From: Begonia masoniana
Lineage: Eukaryota; Streptophyta; Magnoliopsida; Cucurbitales; Begoniaceae
Direction of reading: 5' to 3'
Length of the DNA stretch: 64,000 bases
Assembly (NCBI GenBank): GCA_022432975.1
Contig: CM039508.1
Span: 42,968,646 to 43,032,645, forward strand
Shown: positions 21,183-33,632 of the stretch, one piece after another
Position numbering within the stretch: position 1 is the first letter of the stretch
How the letters are laid out: each line of letters starts with the position of its first letter
Notes under the pieces: model-generated
Told to the model about the DNA's origin: nothing
Seen by the model: the letters and a program-made list of their open reading frames with translations, nothing else
Database searches by the model: none
Program-made: the position numbers and the translations under genes

Positions 21183-21961
21183 TTCATGAAGCTCGCATTA
21201 ACTAACGTGTCTGAGCCTCAAATGCCATAACCGAGTCTTCTCTTTCACACTATCAACAATATTTACAGACTTGCTAATAACTATCTTATAATTTAGAGAA
21301 AACAAATCATTTCTCTAAACTCCCTTCATCAGAACCATTGACCTTTTAATGATTTTCATGCTCCGGTTTTCAACTTTCATCATGCAACCAGAATTATCTA
21401 ACATGTCGATTGATAGAAGTTTACGTTTAAGCTGAGGAACATATCTCATGTTCTTGACTTTTCGAATGCTCCATCAAACATCATAATTTACACCGATCTC
21501 GTGCCTTGTATGGTGCACGATTTGTTATTGCCGGGTAACACTTCTCCACCTTTGCATGTCTGGAAATCTTGAAGTCACTCCTTTCTCGGAGTCATATGAA
21601 ATGAACACCCCAAATCAAAGATTCATTGTTCACCGGAATCCTTCACTGATGCAACTAGAACGTCTGAAGAGTTATAATTATTTGAAACCACCAAAGCATC
21701 ACCAGTCTCGATTTTCATCTCGGCCATCCTTCTCTTTAGTTCATGGCAATCCTTCCTGAAATGTTCTTCTTTGTTGTAAAAGAAACACTTCTTGCATTGC
21801 CTGAATTTTGATCATGCCCTATTCTTCAATTTCTTCTTATCACGGGTTTGAGTTCTTCCTCGTACCGATAACCCCTCTACATCTAAAGCTTCCTTATGTC
21901 TAGTTTTCCGCTGGAGCTCCTTCGAATGTAGTGCAGTCTTTACCTCTGTAATCGTTAGGGT

Positions 21962-22159
21962 TTACTTCCCATAGAACATAGTGTCGACGAAATGCTCGTA
22001 TTGCATCAGTAGAGAACTCAACAGGATAATAGATTGATAATCTTCTTCTATCTTGACGCCGATGCTATTGAAGTCCAAGATTATTTTGTTGAAATCATCA
22101 ACATGTTTCTGCATGTCCTTGGATTCCTCCATCGTGATTGTATACAACTTCTTTTTCAA
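21962..22159 (-). pseudogene. gag fragment of copia M (UBN2 type)
   Basis: A 65-codon piece with YTITMEESKDMQKHVDDFN and LLSSLLMQYEHFVDTM, typical of the middle of plant copia gag. It is cut at the right by C's LTR at 22168. Confidence 0.75.
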
Positions 22160-22167
22160 GTACAGAT

Positions 22168-24665
22168 TGTAACGCCCCCGAATCCACCCTGGCTCGGTGC
22201 GCTACATTGCTAACCAGTCCCGCGTTAAAACATAATTTTCTTAAGCCCCAAAACATAAAACTAAACTGACACAGCTGAATTTAAAGCTAAGTCTCTCGAA
22301 ACTCTCTTATGTCATACCTAGCTGCCTAGACTCACTAATTCCCTTATTCCTAACCATTAAGCACCACGGCGTCCTTCCCGAAAATTTTGGCAAAGTAACG
22401 CCTGTAAATGGCGCCTCCAAAATGCTAGGTACCTACAAACGAATAAAACCCTACCAATCCAGAATACTTCTACTCAACTTATCCAGCATACGAAATCACC
22501 AAATAATAGTAAAGATGGAAACTAAAATGCTAAAATCCTTAATCGAAGAAAGTCCACAATACAGGGCGAAACATCACCCTTAACTATGACTATATACACT
22601 AAATACAAATAGCTATGCAATAACTCTAAAAACAACATCAACCAAAAAGACAACTCTACAAACCACCAAAATAAATGTAAATTATACATGATCCAAAATA
22701 CTGTTCCACCCACATCTTTTTGAAGACCATGGTCGAGACGCCCCGACAATAGCCTGCACCGGCATACTCCATGCATCACCAACTGCTGCCTAGTCCTGGC
22801 TGTCTCATCCACCTCACCTGAGCTCCCTCGTCACCTACACCGCAGAACACGCACACACACGTAAGCTTACGCTTAGCAAGTAGGGAAAAGAAATATAAAC
22901 ATGCACGACGCACCCACACCGTCCTAACACATGCAATCTCTACTCACTCTGTTGTTTTCGTTTTATTTAATCTTTCCACTTTCACGCGTGAATCAAGTAG
23001 ACACACATCCGAGCTCCCCGCTCATTGGACAGCCACGCCTTGACCCACGGAGCAAGATTGGCCAGCTCACGCCCGGGTCCCCCCCATTGGACGGCCGCAC
23101 ACAATCTTCTCCCTTCCCCTGTCATATGTGAATCAAGTAGGCACACATCCGAGCTCCCTGCTCATTGGACGGCCACGCCTTGATCCACGGAGCAAGATCT
23201 GCCAGCTCACGCCCGGGTCCCCCCCATTGGACGGCAGCACACAATCTTCTACAATAGCACTTACGTATTTTCAACTTTATATCTCGAGTAGAGTCCCAAC
23301 TCACTGCCTCCCCGACATATTACAAGTGCCTCCCCGGAAAAAATGCCTCCCTGGCATGTTACAAGTGCCTCCCCGGCAACTTGCCTAACCTGGCGACTCT
23401 ACTCAACTTTATTTTGCTTAATCTTTCTTGTTAGGTTTCACACTCACCTTTCACGTCATGCACAAACTCATTTTCGTAACGATACTCAACACGTGCTTAA
23501 CATAAATAAATCAAGTAACTTAAAAAGATGCATGATACTCAACACGTGCTTAACATAAAACTAACAAAAATCAAACAATAATCCTACCGTTCCGTGGTGT
23601 AGGCCCAAAGGCAAAACGAAGGTATTCCACTACTTACCTGGCATCCTAACTCGCTGAGGATATTCGGTTACCTGTCCACCTACGGCTCGACCTACGACAA
23701 ATAGTAAAACTTTATTAAAATCAAGCCTACATCCACTAATTTACTCTCAAACTACTATTTCTAGCCTAATCCAACTAAAACCTAACTAAACGGGCCATTA
23801 ATTTGGGTTCGGTAAAAACCAACCTGAAACTCAAACGTGCATAACTTACGCGTCGGATATCGGAATCGAATGATTCCAGCGGCCACGTACTCTTCTAATA
23901 ACCTATTTTAACCTGCCAAAAGGAATTTTAAAACAAACGACCGTAGCTTGGTCAAAAATCAGAAAACCCGAATCTGCCCTTTACCCGGAATTTCCTCTTT
24001 TCTAGTTTTTCATCAATTCTCATCCAATTCCTTACCAATCTATCATATTCTAACGTATTAAGCATAAATTAGGGCTTCCAATTTCAGAAACCCAAAATCC
24101 CAGATTTCCCCCTCACGGTTTTCTCCCTGAAAACTGAGATACCACAGCCCACCTGCGAACACTCGCCTCACATCCCTAATTCCCCCACATTTCCGTCACA
24201 AATCGACCAAAGAATCAACCCAACTCGTAGACCACTCCACTGCTCGTCTGAACGGTGGTCGGAAATGCCTGGTCGCCGTCGGAGGGAGGTCACTCGCGCT
24301 CTTCTCTCTGCGTCGGGAGCTCGGGCCGAAGAGAAACAGAATGGCTTCTTCGTGAAGCCATTCTAATTTTCTATAAAAATTAGTTTATTTTTTATTTTAT
24401 TTAATCTTTTTGTTATTTTATTTATTTTTATAAAAGCAAATTCCTAAATCGCCCTCTCGTAATTTCGGCCATATCGAATTTCATTCAATCTCGTTATTAA
24501 ATTATAACCCACGGCTTAATTTCACTAGAAATACCCGAACCTAAATTAAGAAACCATCTAGTTCCACCAAATTTATTCACTTTCTTTTAAATTAATTAAA
24601 ACAACCTATTTTATTATTCTCGTATTTTCTCTCCAATTTTTCCCTTAAAAATCCCGGGTGTTACA
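22168..24665 (-). repeat. 3' LTR of element C (left copy)
   Basis: 2498 bp, TGTAACGCCC to GGGTGTTACA in + orientation. It contains a doubled module of about 140 bp (22990-23260), a GT...AG segment on the minus strand at 22835-23637, and arms at 22834-22848 and 23589-23603. Confidence 0.92.
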
Positions 24666-24702
24666 ATCCACCTTCCTTACAAAAATTTTGTCCTCAAAAT
24701 TT
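24666..24702 (-). other. Polypurine tract and conserved 3' motif of C
   Basis: On the minus strand: AAATTTTGAGGACAAAA, then GTAAGGAAGGTGGAT next to the LTR, nearly identical to element A. Confidence 0.85.
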
Positions 24703-27700
24703 GTGGCCTTGTTATTCCTCAATGTACTCATCTCAACTCTACCCTCTTAACTTTAGGGTTGCCACACTAAATCTTAACTACTTCTACGACCTAATCAGCT
24801 ATTAGTCTGTCAACTTAAATCCTAACTTAAATCCTTGGTCAACTAGTAAATTTCTCACGACAGAGCACTTAGGCATCCTATTAGTTAACATCGTTTGACT
24901 GAAATACATATCGTGTAATCCACAGTCCTAAATCTTCCTAACTAAGTTCACCTAGTCACTTACTTTTCTATCAAACAATCTCAAACCTGCAAAGTCATCT
25001 CCATAGCGTAACACTAGAACCTATGAAGTAAACTTCTTACCCTTAGTTCTAGATTTCAAATTCCCTTCGATCTTACTATCGCATCATACCCCTATTTCTC
25101 ATTCTAACATCATCCACGTACTCCGAACTCTCACTATCTAAATCAATTCACTATACACTCGAAATCCTAACTGAGTCTTCATTCACTTCAAATTGGCAAC
25201 TCTCTACGATTCTAAATTAGGTCATTCTAAACTATACATCCTAAACTATACACCACAACGCTCAATAATCCATACAATTATTGACTTCACAACACTTTTT
25301 TACATCTCCCAAAGTTTTCATGTTTCTAACCTCGCTCCTTATAGCTTGAGTATTTATATGTCTATTAACTTCAATTAAATCAATTATCACCTATACTTTC
25401 AAATCTTTCCAACTTAATTCCAACTCTAACTCCTCTAATCTAATGCTCATCCACATTCATCACCACATACATAACTACCTCACATCACCAAGATATCTTA
25501 CTACCGTAACACTAAGAACTCAGTACATAAACATCTTATCCTAAATCCTTAAGTTTTAACTTTCTTTCTATTCTACCTTCTCACTCCTAACTTATCACTT
25601 CTATCTCTTACACTTATTTATATTAGCCAATCAAGACAATTTATACCTCAAACAATGACATTTCATTAGTTATTCCAACACAACCCTCATAGTCAAAGCT
25701 CTCATCTCTTAAACCTATCAACTATTCCTCAAAGTATATTCTGAATCTTCGTACTTACATTCACTATGCTCAATTTGTCTAACCCCTAATTTCAGTCATT
25801 ACCAAACACTCAAATTCTTAAGTCTAAACTAACTCTTTCCCGACTTTACACTCGACACCCGGAATGATATTTACGCCCTTCCTTTCGACCTCAAAATTTC
25901 CATAATATTTACGCACTTCGTGTCTTCCTATGCACTATTCTCCAATAGAATTTACTAATCTCCTCACTTACCTCACTATTCACCAACTAACATAGTTCAA
26001 ACGCCTAACTTAGTCTAACTTTCATAACTATGTACTCTTACACATTTTATTAACTTTAACTTAATCACTCCTCACCTATCCTCTAAATTCTTCAACTTCA
26101 TGCAACGCCTAACTTAGTCTAACTTTCATAACTATGTACTCTTACACATTTTATTAACTTTAACTTAATCACTCCTCACTAGTCTAACTTTCATAACTAT
26201 GTACTCTTACACATTTTATTAACTTTAACTTAATCACTCCTCACCTATCCTCTAAATTCTTCAACTTCATGCAAGGGCTAACTCTCTTATCCTAACTCTC
26301 TCTCTTAGCTAACTATTCTCTCTCATATATTCGTCCAAAATCTAGAATTTAATCTCATCGTTCTTCTACCTTACATCTCCCATCCTCTACTAATACTCGA
26401 GTTCATATTCACATCTCACGCTTAAGTTCGCCAACACTTAAGCTTATAAACTCTAGCCTAATTTATTTACAACATCTGCAATTTCGACTTCGTTACATAC
26501 GAGTCGAACCTTAGAACCTTCTACTTAACATTATCCCTAAGTAACTCAAATACTTTTCGTACAATATCCCGTTCCTCTAATTCAAAATTCTCTAATTCCT
26601 CAGATCTTACACTACTAATTACTTAAGGTTCAAACCTCAAAGTCTAACCTTCCTCTTTCTATAGTATACGGCTTCTAGTAGTATACGACTTCTAATTTCT
26701 TCCCAAGTTTCTTCCTAACTTTCTTTACAATACGTTATCAGTAACCTCTTTAATTGCAAACATGTTGCACCCTTAATCCCTATATCCTACCAGTTACTTT
26801 TCTATGATAAATACTCACTTTCGATATTTCATATGCGTTACTCTAAACCTCATAACATCCTCTATTCCAATTTTAGCTTTCCCTTCACAATAAGTTTCTC
26901 GATACTAATTAAGATGAACACTTCTACTTAATTACTTAGATTTCACAATCACCACCTTATTTCAATCAGTCACATCTTCTACAGTATTAAGAACACTTTA
27001 TTGAAACTAGATACTCAAATGTAATATACCTAGATACTTCCACTCTATGTAAGTCTAAAATAATCCATTAAAACTTCCAACCTGAATCTTTAGCTATCGA
27101 TCCAGTTTAACCCAGTGGAGTAATCTCTTTCATCGTATCAACTCCAATCTCTTGTCACTACCTCTACTTTTGCTGGAGCCCTAATGGTATCTTAACGATT
27201 TAAGGTATTTCTGATAACTTCATTTCTAACTTCGAACTGCACTTTGATTTAATGTATCCCTAAAACTCCAAGGGTTTACTAACTATCTCTCATAAGATGT
27301 AATTCTCTAAGGGAAACAAATCCTATGTGTATCCACCCTAGGTTACCTCATTCTAAGGTGTGTCTCGCCTTACGTTCGCCTTACATTCAACCCACTATGT
27401 CCTTACCCACCCATTTAATACTAGAATACAACTCACACATAATCAATATCTAACTACTCCCACTATGCTTAACTCTAATTATTCTACAGTTTTCCATTGA
27501 TCCACATAAACATACTAATGATACCTCTACGATCTAAGGTATATCCTGATAAATTTCATTTCCAACTTCACACTCTTATCTAGTTCATCGTATCCTAAAA
27601 TTTCAAAGGTTTGCTAAATATAGTCAAACTTCTATCTATTCAAATCTTATTATTATATATTGTATCTCCTTATGGGTAACACTCCTAGGCGTATCACCTT

Positions 27701-27890
27701 AAGTTATATATGTCTTCTATCTCCCTTTGAAAATAAACTTCCTAACTATTCGAACTATCGGTTCTTTACGTCTATAAATTGGCTTAAAGGATCCACTGAG
27801 GTTGTCTCGGTACTCTCGGGATTATCCATTATAATCATAAAACAAACAGGGTTTAAACCAAACAAATAGGTAAACTAACTAAAAGTAAAG
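24703..27890 (-). other. Non-coding interior of LARD-like element C
   Basis: About 3.2 kb that is poor in G on the + strand (poor in C on the sense strand) with stops in all frames; no gag or pol motif is recognisable. A direct repeat lies at 26002-26272 (CTTAGTCTAACTTTCATAAC, about three copies), and two diverged segments resemble each other at about 27130-27370 and 27490-27700. Confidence 0.8.
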
Positions 27891-27983
27891 AAATACTTAC
27901 AGTCGGTGAAGCACGTTGCATGGCGGCCGGCATTGTCGGGTAATCCTTTGAACGACTCGACCATTTATGCTCTGATACCATCT
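27890..27983 (-). other. Leader and primer binding site of element C
   Basis: The complement of TGGTATCAGAGC is at 27969-27980, three bases from the right LTR. The leader that follows on the minus strand matches A's leader and includes CTGTAAGTATTTC, the candidate splice donor. Confidence 0.88.
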
Positions 27984-29499
27984 TGTAACACCCCCGGCTC
28001 GGTGCGCTACATTGCTAACCAGTCCCGCGTTAAAACATAATTTTCTTAAACCCCAAAACATAAAACTAAACTGACACAGCTGAATTTAAAGCTAAGTCTC
28101 TCGAAACTCTCTTATGTCATACCTAGCTGCCTAGACTCACTAATTCCCTTATTCCTAACCATTAAGCACCACGGCGTCCTTCCCGAAAATTTCGGCAAAG
28201 TAACGCCTGTAAATGGCGCCTCCAAAATGCTAGGTACCTACAAACAAATAAAACCCAACCAATCCAGAATACTTCTACTCAACTTATCCAGCATACGAAA
28301 TCACCAAATAATAGTAAAGATGGAAACTAAAATGCTAACATCCCTAATCGAAGAAAGTCCACAGTACAGGGCGAAACATCACCCTTAACTATGACTATAT
28401 ACACCAAATATAAATAGCTATGCAATAACTCTAAAAACAACATCAACCAAAAAGACAACTCTAAAACAACCAAAATAAATGTAAATTATACATGATCCAA
28501 AATACTGTTCCACCCACATCTTTCCGAAGACCATGGTCGAGACGCCCCGACAATAGCCTGCACCGGCATACTCCATGCATCACCAACTGCTGCCTAGTCC
28601 TAGCTATCTCATCCACCTCACCTGAGCTCCCTCGTCACCTACACCACAGAACACGCACACACACGTAAGCTTACGCTTAGCAAGTAGGGAAAAGAAATAT
28701 AAACATGCATGACGCACCCACACCGTCCTAACATATGCAATCTCTACTCACTCTGTTGTTTTCGTTTCGTTTTCGTTTTATTTAATCTTTCCACTTTCAC
28801 GCGTGAATCAAGTAGGCACACATCCGAGCTCCCTGCTCATTGGACGGCCACACCTTGACCCACGGAGCAAGATCGGCCAGCTCATGCCCGAGTCCCCCCA
28901 TTGGACGGCCGCACACAATCTTCTCCCTTCCCCTGTCATATGTGAATCAAGTAGGCACACATCCGAGCTCTCCGCTCATTGGACGGCCACACCTTGATCC
29001 ACGGAGCAAGATCGGCTAGCTCACGCCCGGGTCCCTCCCATTGGACGGCAGCACACAATCTTCTCCAACAGCACTTACGTATTTTCAACTTTATATCTCG
29101 AGTAGAGTCCCAACTCACTGCCTCCCCAACATATTATAAGTGCCTCCCCGGCAAAAATGCCTCCCCGGCATGTTACAAGTGCCTCCCCGGCAACTTGCCT
29201 AACCTGACGACTATACTCAACTTTATTTTGCTTAATCTTTCTTGTTAGGTTTCACACTCACCTTTCACGTCATGCACAAACTCATTTTCGTAACGATACT
29301 CAACACGTGCTTAACATAAATAAATCAAGTAACTTAAAAAGATGCATGATACTCAACACGTGCTTAACATAAAACTAACAAAAATCAAACAATAATCCTA
29401 CCGTTCCGTGGTGTAGGCCCGAAGGCAAAACGAAGGTATTCCACTACTTACCTGGCGTCCTAACTCGCTGAGGATATTCGGTTACCTGTCCACCTACGG
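27984..29499 (-). repeat. 5' LTR of element C (right copy, truncated)
   Basis: Matches the left LTR 22168-23685 and stops within CCACCTACGG; the remaining roughly 980 bp are absent. Arms at 28639-28653 and 29403-29417 pair with one G-U. Confidence 0.92.
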
Positions 29500-30041
29500 A
29501 GGCAAAAAATGACGAGGGGGAGTAATTTCCACGACTTCCTGTCGCCGAAAATCGCCCATGTGTCGACCACTCTGGACGGTCAGTCAACACTTCAAACCCT
29601 ATGTTGAGAACATAGAGCTGTAATTGTCAACTCTTCGAGGGAAGTGTCGACCGCTAGAGTAAATTGATTAAAACCCAAGAGTTCGGGGTGTCGACACCTC
29701 AGGATAAGTGTCGACCACGCAAGTATCGACACTGGTGGATGAAGTGTTGACCGCTAGGCCATTTGATGTTTAAACCCAAGAGCATTAAGTGTCAACCGCT
29801 TGAAGAAAGTGTCGACCGTGGGTCAACACGAGAGTAGAAAGTGTCGAAAGCTTAGTGTTATTTTTGAGAAAAACTTTGTCGCCTCGGCGTTGTTCGCAGC
29901 CATTGATTGAGTTTCCAGTTAGCTTCCTAGTCCCGGTTTAGGACTTAACCTCGTGTCTCCCCTTAGTTTTATGGAACGCCCCGAGTCTCCATGACTCAGT
30001 TCACTACAGGGACTCACTAGTGCTGCTCTGATACCATAACT
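29500..30041 (-). other. Leader-like segment of element D with dispersed GTGTCGACC motifs
   Basis: Starts abruptly at the C junction. It contains about eight degenerate AGTGTCGACCGCT words (29550-29850). The complement of TGGTATCAGAGC is at 30026-30037, next to D's LTR. A roughly 40-bp near-copy of D's LTR terminus (29975-30015 compared with 30045-30085) lies on the far side of the primer site. No coding region is seen. Confidence 0.65.
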
Positions 30042-30359
30042 GTAACGCCCCAAGTCTCCATGACCCGGTCTGCTACAAGGACTACCCTGGCTAACACGAC
30101 TCTCTCAACTATCTCATTCGCTTAAACTTCCAACGCTGGAAATACCTTTTAATAAAACTCGCGCAGCGGAATTTAAAACTAACCTCCCAAAGTTCTCTTA
30201 TATTTTACCTAGCTGCCTAGACTCACTAATTTCTCTTAATCCTAATCGTTAGACTTCACGGTATCCTTGAAAATTTCGGCAGAGTAACGCCTGAAAATGG
30301 CGCCCCCAAAATGCTAAGTACCTACATAAAAATCAATCCTCAACCAAATCCAAAATATT
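30042..30359 (-). repeat. 5' LTR of element D, piece 1
   Basis: Starts TGTAACGCCC next to the primer site; interrupted by element G after the target site ATATT. Resembles the 3' end of solo LTR K. Confidence 0.85.
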
Positions 30360-32385
30360 TGTAACGCCCCGAATTATATAAACCCAGTTCGCTACTCATA
30401 ATACTGAACCACACTATGACATTCTGAGAAAATTTTAAAATTTCACTCAACAGTCAAAGTTTGACCCTAAAAAAAAACGTTAAAACTTGCAGCGAAAATT
30501 CATTTATATAAAACAACATTTATTAATTTAATTAAAATATTAAAGTCAATCGGTTGAAAGAAAACAAAAGAAAACAGAACACCTCTACCGCTGAATAGTT
30601 CCAGCGATAGAAACAGAAACAAAAGGCATCTACCGCTCGCATCCACCGATCACAAAACGACAAAATTTACTACCCACATCTACCGTTCACATCCACCGAT
30701 CACAAAATGACAAAATCTATTACTCACATCCACCGATCACAAAACGAAAAAATTTATTACTCACATCTACCGATCACAAAACGACAAAATCTATTACTCA
30801 CATCTACCGATCACAAAACGACAAAATCTATTACTCACATCTACCGATAGACAACATCCACCGATATACAACATCCACCGGTGAACAGTAACACTCTACA
30901 TCCACCAATAGACTACATCCACTGATAGACAACATCCACCGATAGACAACATCCACCGGTGAACAGTAACACTCTACATCCACCGATAGACAACATCCAC
31001 TGATGAATAGTAACACTCTAAACAAACAGACAACTCTGCCTACTAAAAGAACTTGTAAATTTTAACAGCAGCTATTCAAAACAACATAAATCCACAACTT
31101 TATAAATCCAGAATAACAATCTACAACTAAAATCAAATCATGTTTTCATAATCAGAAAAGCTCCAAAATTATTAAAAATATTAAACTCTTGCTGTCATTA
31201 ACATTCTCAGCATACTAAAACTGAACCATTGTCAACTAGACTTTCACACCTACTGACATTAGTTAAACTGCCCCATCAGATTGCAGAGTCGAGGCATAGG
31301 TGTGCTCAATCAACTGCTCTTAGTCTTCAGTAAATTCAGAGAATTCTCCAGTAGTTACCTCAGCACCTACATCAAAAAACTCATCTATTAGCCTAATGCT
31401 AAATAAGTAGAGCAATAATGAAATGATAAGCTGAAACATAAATCCTAGTCATGCAGTTTCTACTTTCACATCTCAGTTGCATTCACATTCTTTCTCTGAT
31501 CTGATCCCTCGGTTCCATTGGGAGTTGAATCAATTTTCCCAAAGTCATACATCCTCTTCATCAATTAAGGGGCAGATTAGTTCCCTTAACAGCTGATCTG
31601 ATCCTATATTCCATTGGGAAGCGGATCAATTTCCCAAAGTCATATATCCTCTTCATCGATTAAGGGGAAGATTAGTTCCCTTAACCATTGGTCTATTACA
31701 ATATGTTCATGCCTTACCATGTCATTACATGTAAATTCATGTTCGTGTTCTTTCCAAAAACATGATACATGACATACAGAAAACATTCAAACAAGCATAA
31801 ACCTACTGTTTTGTGATGTAGACCCAAAGGCACACACATACTCTACTTACCTTGTCTCCTGAAAAGCTTGGTTGAAATCTACCTCGAGAGTTTGCTCAAA
31901 CCTAAAACCATAAACCGAGCATTAAATAAATCTTCACTAAACTTCATTCTAACCATCCAGAAATCTAAGGAAACTAATTTGGGAGCTCTGTTCATTGTGC
32001 ATTCCCGATTTGCCCCAAACCCGAACTAACTCTCACTTACAGCATTCTCAAAACTCACATTTAAAATCCCCTCTAATATCGATAGTTACAATGTAGCAAG
32101 AAATCAAAGTAGAACTCACCTAGCTTAGAGAAAATGGGAGAGAAAATCGCCGAGAGAAACTTTGCTTAGCTGAGTTGAATACCGAGAAAGGAAAATGAGA
32201 AACAGTGGCGGCTAAACCTTCATTAAACCCTCCATTTATAACACTGCTTCACAATTACTCAAATGCCCTTGGCTAACCAACTTTAACCTATTTAACCAAC
32301 CAACCAAATTCACTAAATTCCATAAAAATAAAAGTTACAAAATGACGTTATTAATTAAATAAGGTGGACAATACCGGTTGCTATA
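30360..32385 (-). repeat. 3' LTR of element G
   Basis: 2026 bp; the terminal CTACA reads CTATA. It contains CATCCACCGAT-type repeats (30590-31020), paired TTAAGGG hairpin modules (31500-31690), a minus-strand GT...AG segment at 31367-31850, and arms at 31366-31380 and 31808-31822. Confidence 0.92.
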
Positions 32386-32420
32386 ATCTACCCTCCTTAA
32401 AAGAATTTTGTCCTCAAAAT

Positions 32421-33632
32421 TCAATGCTTAAACAGCTCAGGATAACGGCTCATCATGTCCTGTTGGCTTTTCCAAGTTGCCTCCTCAATATTCTGATTAT
32501 GCCATAAGACTTTCACTAGCTGAACCTTCTTGTTGCGTAGTACTTTTGTTGCATAGTCCAAAATTTCCACTAGTTTCTTCTCATAGGTAAGGGTAGGATG
32601 AATTTCAATGTGATACTGTTCCACAACCTGAGTTAGATCCCATATACACTTCTTTAGCATAGAAATATGGAATACATTGTGAATTCCTTCCATAGAGGCT
32701 GACAATTGTAACTGATAAGCTGTCTTCCCAATCTTCTTCAAGATTAAGAATGGTCCAATATGTCTGGGGTTCAACTTGCCTCTCTTTCCAAATTTCACAA
32801 CTCCTTTGAACGGTGAAACCTTAAGAAAGATTTCATCACCAACATCAAACTCTAATTCTCTATGCCTCCTATCGGCGTAGCTTTTCTGTCAGCTCTAAGT
32901 TGTTAAGATTCTCTGTCGGATGAGCGCAATCTTCTTCACTGTTTGCTACACAATATCAGGACCAAGCAAACGTGCTTCACCAATTTCATCCCAATACAAA
33001 GGAGATCTGCATTTTTGTCCATACAATGCTTCATACGGTGCCATTCCTATTGTTGTCTGATAACTATTATTATAAGAAAATTCCACCAATGATAAGTACT
33101 TACTCCAAGATCTTTGAAAATCTAATATGCATGCACGAAGCATATCCTCCAACGTTTGAATAGTCCTTTCAGATTGTCCATCTGTTTGAGAGTGAAAAGC
33201 TGTACTAAAATTGAGTTGCGTACCCATAGCCTTGTGCAGACTCTTCCAAAACTTAGATATAAATCTAGAATCTCGGTCTGAAACTATAGTGCTTGGAACT
33301 CCATGCAGTCTAACAATTTCATGCACATACAACTCAGCGAGTTGATCCATCGAGTATATCATCTTTATTGGCAGGAAATGGGCAGATTTGGTTAGACGAT
33401 CTACTATCACACAAATTGCATCATGTCCTCTTACTGTTCTAGGCAATCCCACAACAAAGTCCATTGTTATTTGTTCCCATTTCCATTCAGGAACTGGTAA
33501 GGGTTGTAATGTTCCTGCAGGTCTGTGATGTTCAGCTTTAATCCATTGGCAAACTAGACACGATCCTACATACTCTGCCACACTTCTTTTCATATTTGGC
33601 CACCAATAATATTGTCTAAGGTCTCTGTACAT
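32421..33632 (-). pseudogene. Integrase and chromodomain, element G
   Basis: Two open stretches. 32946-33632 holds integrase: HHCC end CLVCQWIKAEH, core [21 protein letters not shown], the [12 protein letters not shown] block and [13 protein letters not shown]. 32421-32798 holds GPFLILKKIGKTAYQL, HNVFHISMLKKC and the chromodomain-like end (LVKVLWHNQNIEEATWK). A stop near 32943-32945 and changes in between break the frame. In the element this enzyme inserts cDNA. Confidence 0.9.

Larger units (their letters stand above)
20366..22167 (-). mobile_element. Ty1/copia fragment M, gag to integrase
   Basis: A decayed copia element on the minus strand. In transcription order: a gag piece of UBN2 type (about 21962-22159), a zinc-knuckle region near 21760-21800 (CFFYNKEEHFRKDC, second Cys replaced by Tyr), a protease-like DLGCSFHM (usual DSGC altered), a pre-integrase HHCC region (LWHLRLRH and CKNC) with a stop between, and an integrase part (DYVHSDLWRPA, FMSIIDDYSQ) at 20928-21182. 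The integrase tail (KVFGCAAYAH, KCIFLGYL) is at about 20400-20580. B interrupts it on one side and C's LTR on the other; RT and RNase H are not in the window. Confidence 0.85.
22168..29499 (-). mobile_element. Element C: non-autonomous LARD-like LTR element
   Basis: Two LTRs (left intact, 2498 bp; right truncated to 1516 bp) flank a 3.3 kb interior without retrotransposon domains. The primer-site leader and the 3' motif/polypurine region closely match element A: GTCGTTCAAAGGATTACC, GTGCTTCACCGACTGTAAG, and AAATTTTGAGGACAAAATT. This suggests mobilisation by A-type enzymes (inference). The left flank starts after CAGAT; the matching right duplication is lost because the right LTR breaks at 29499. 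Confidence 0.87.

Noticed and set aside
27660..27869. Short + frame in the LARD interior
   Set aside because: Isolated, with no similarity to gag or pol motifs, in a region otherwise full of stops.
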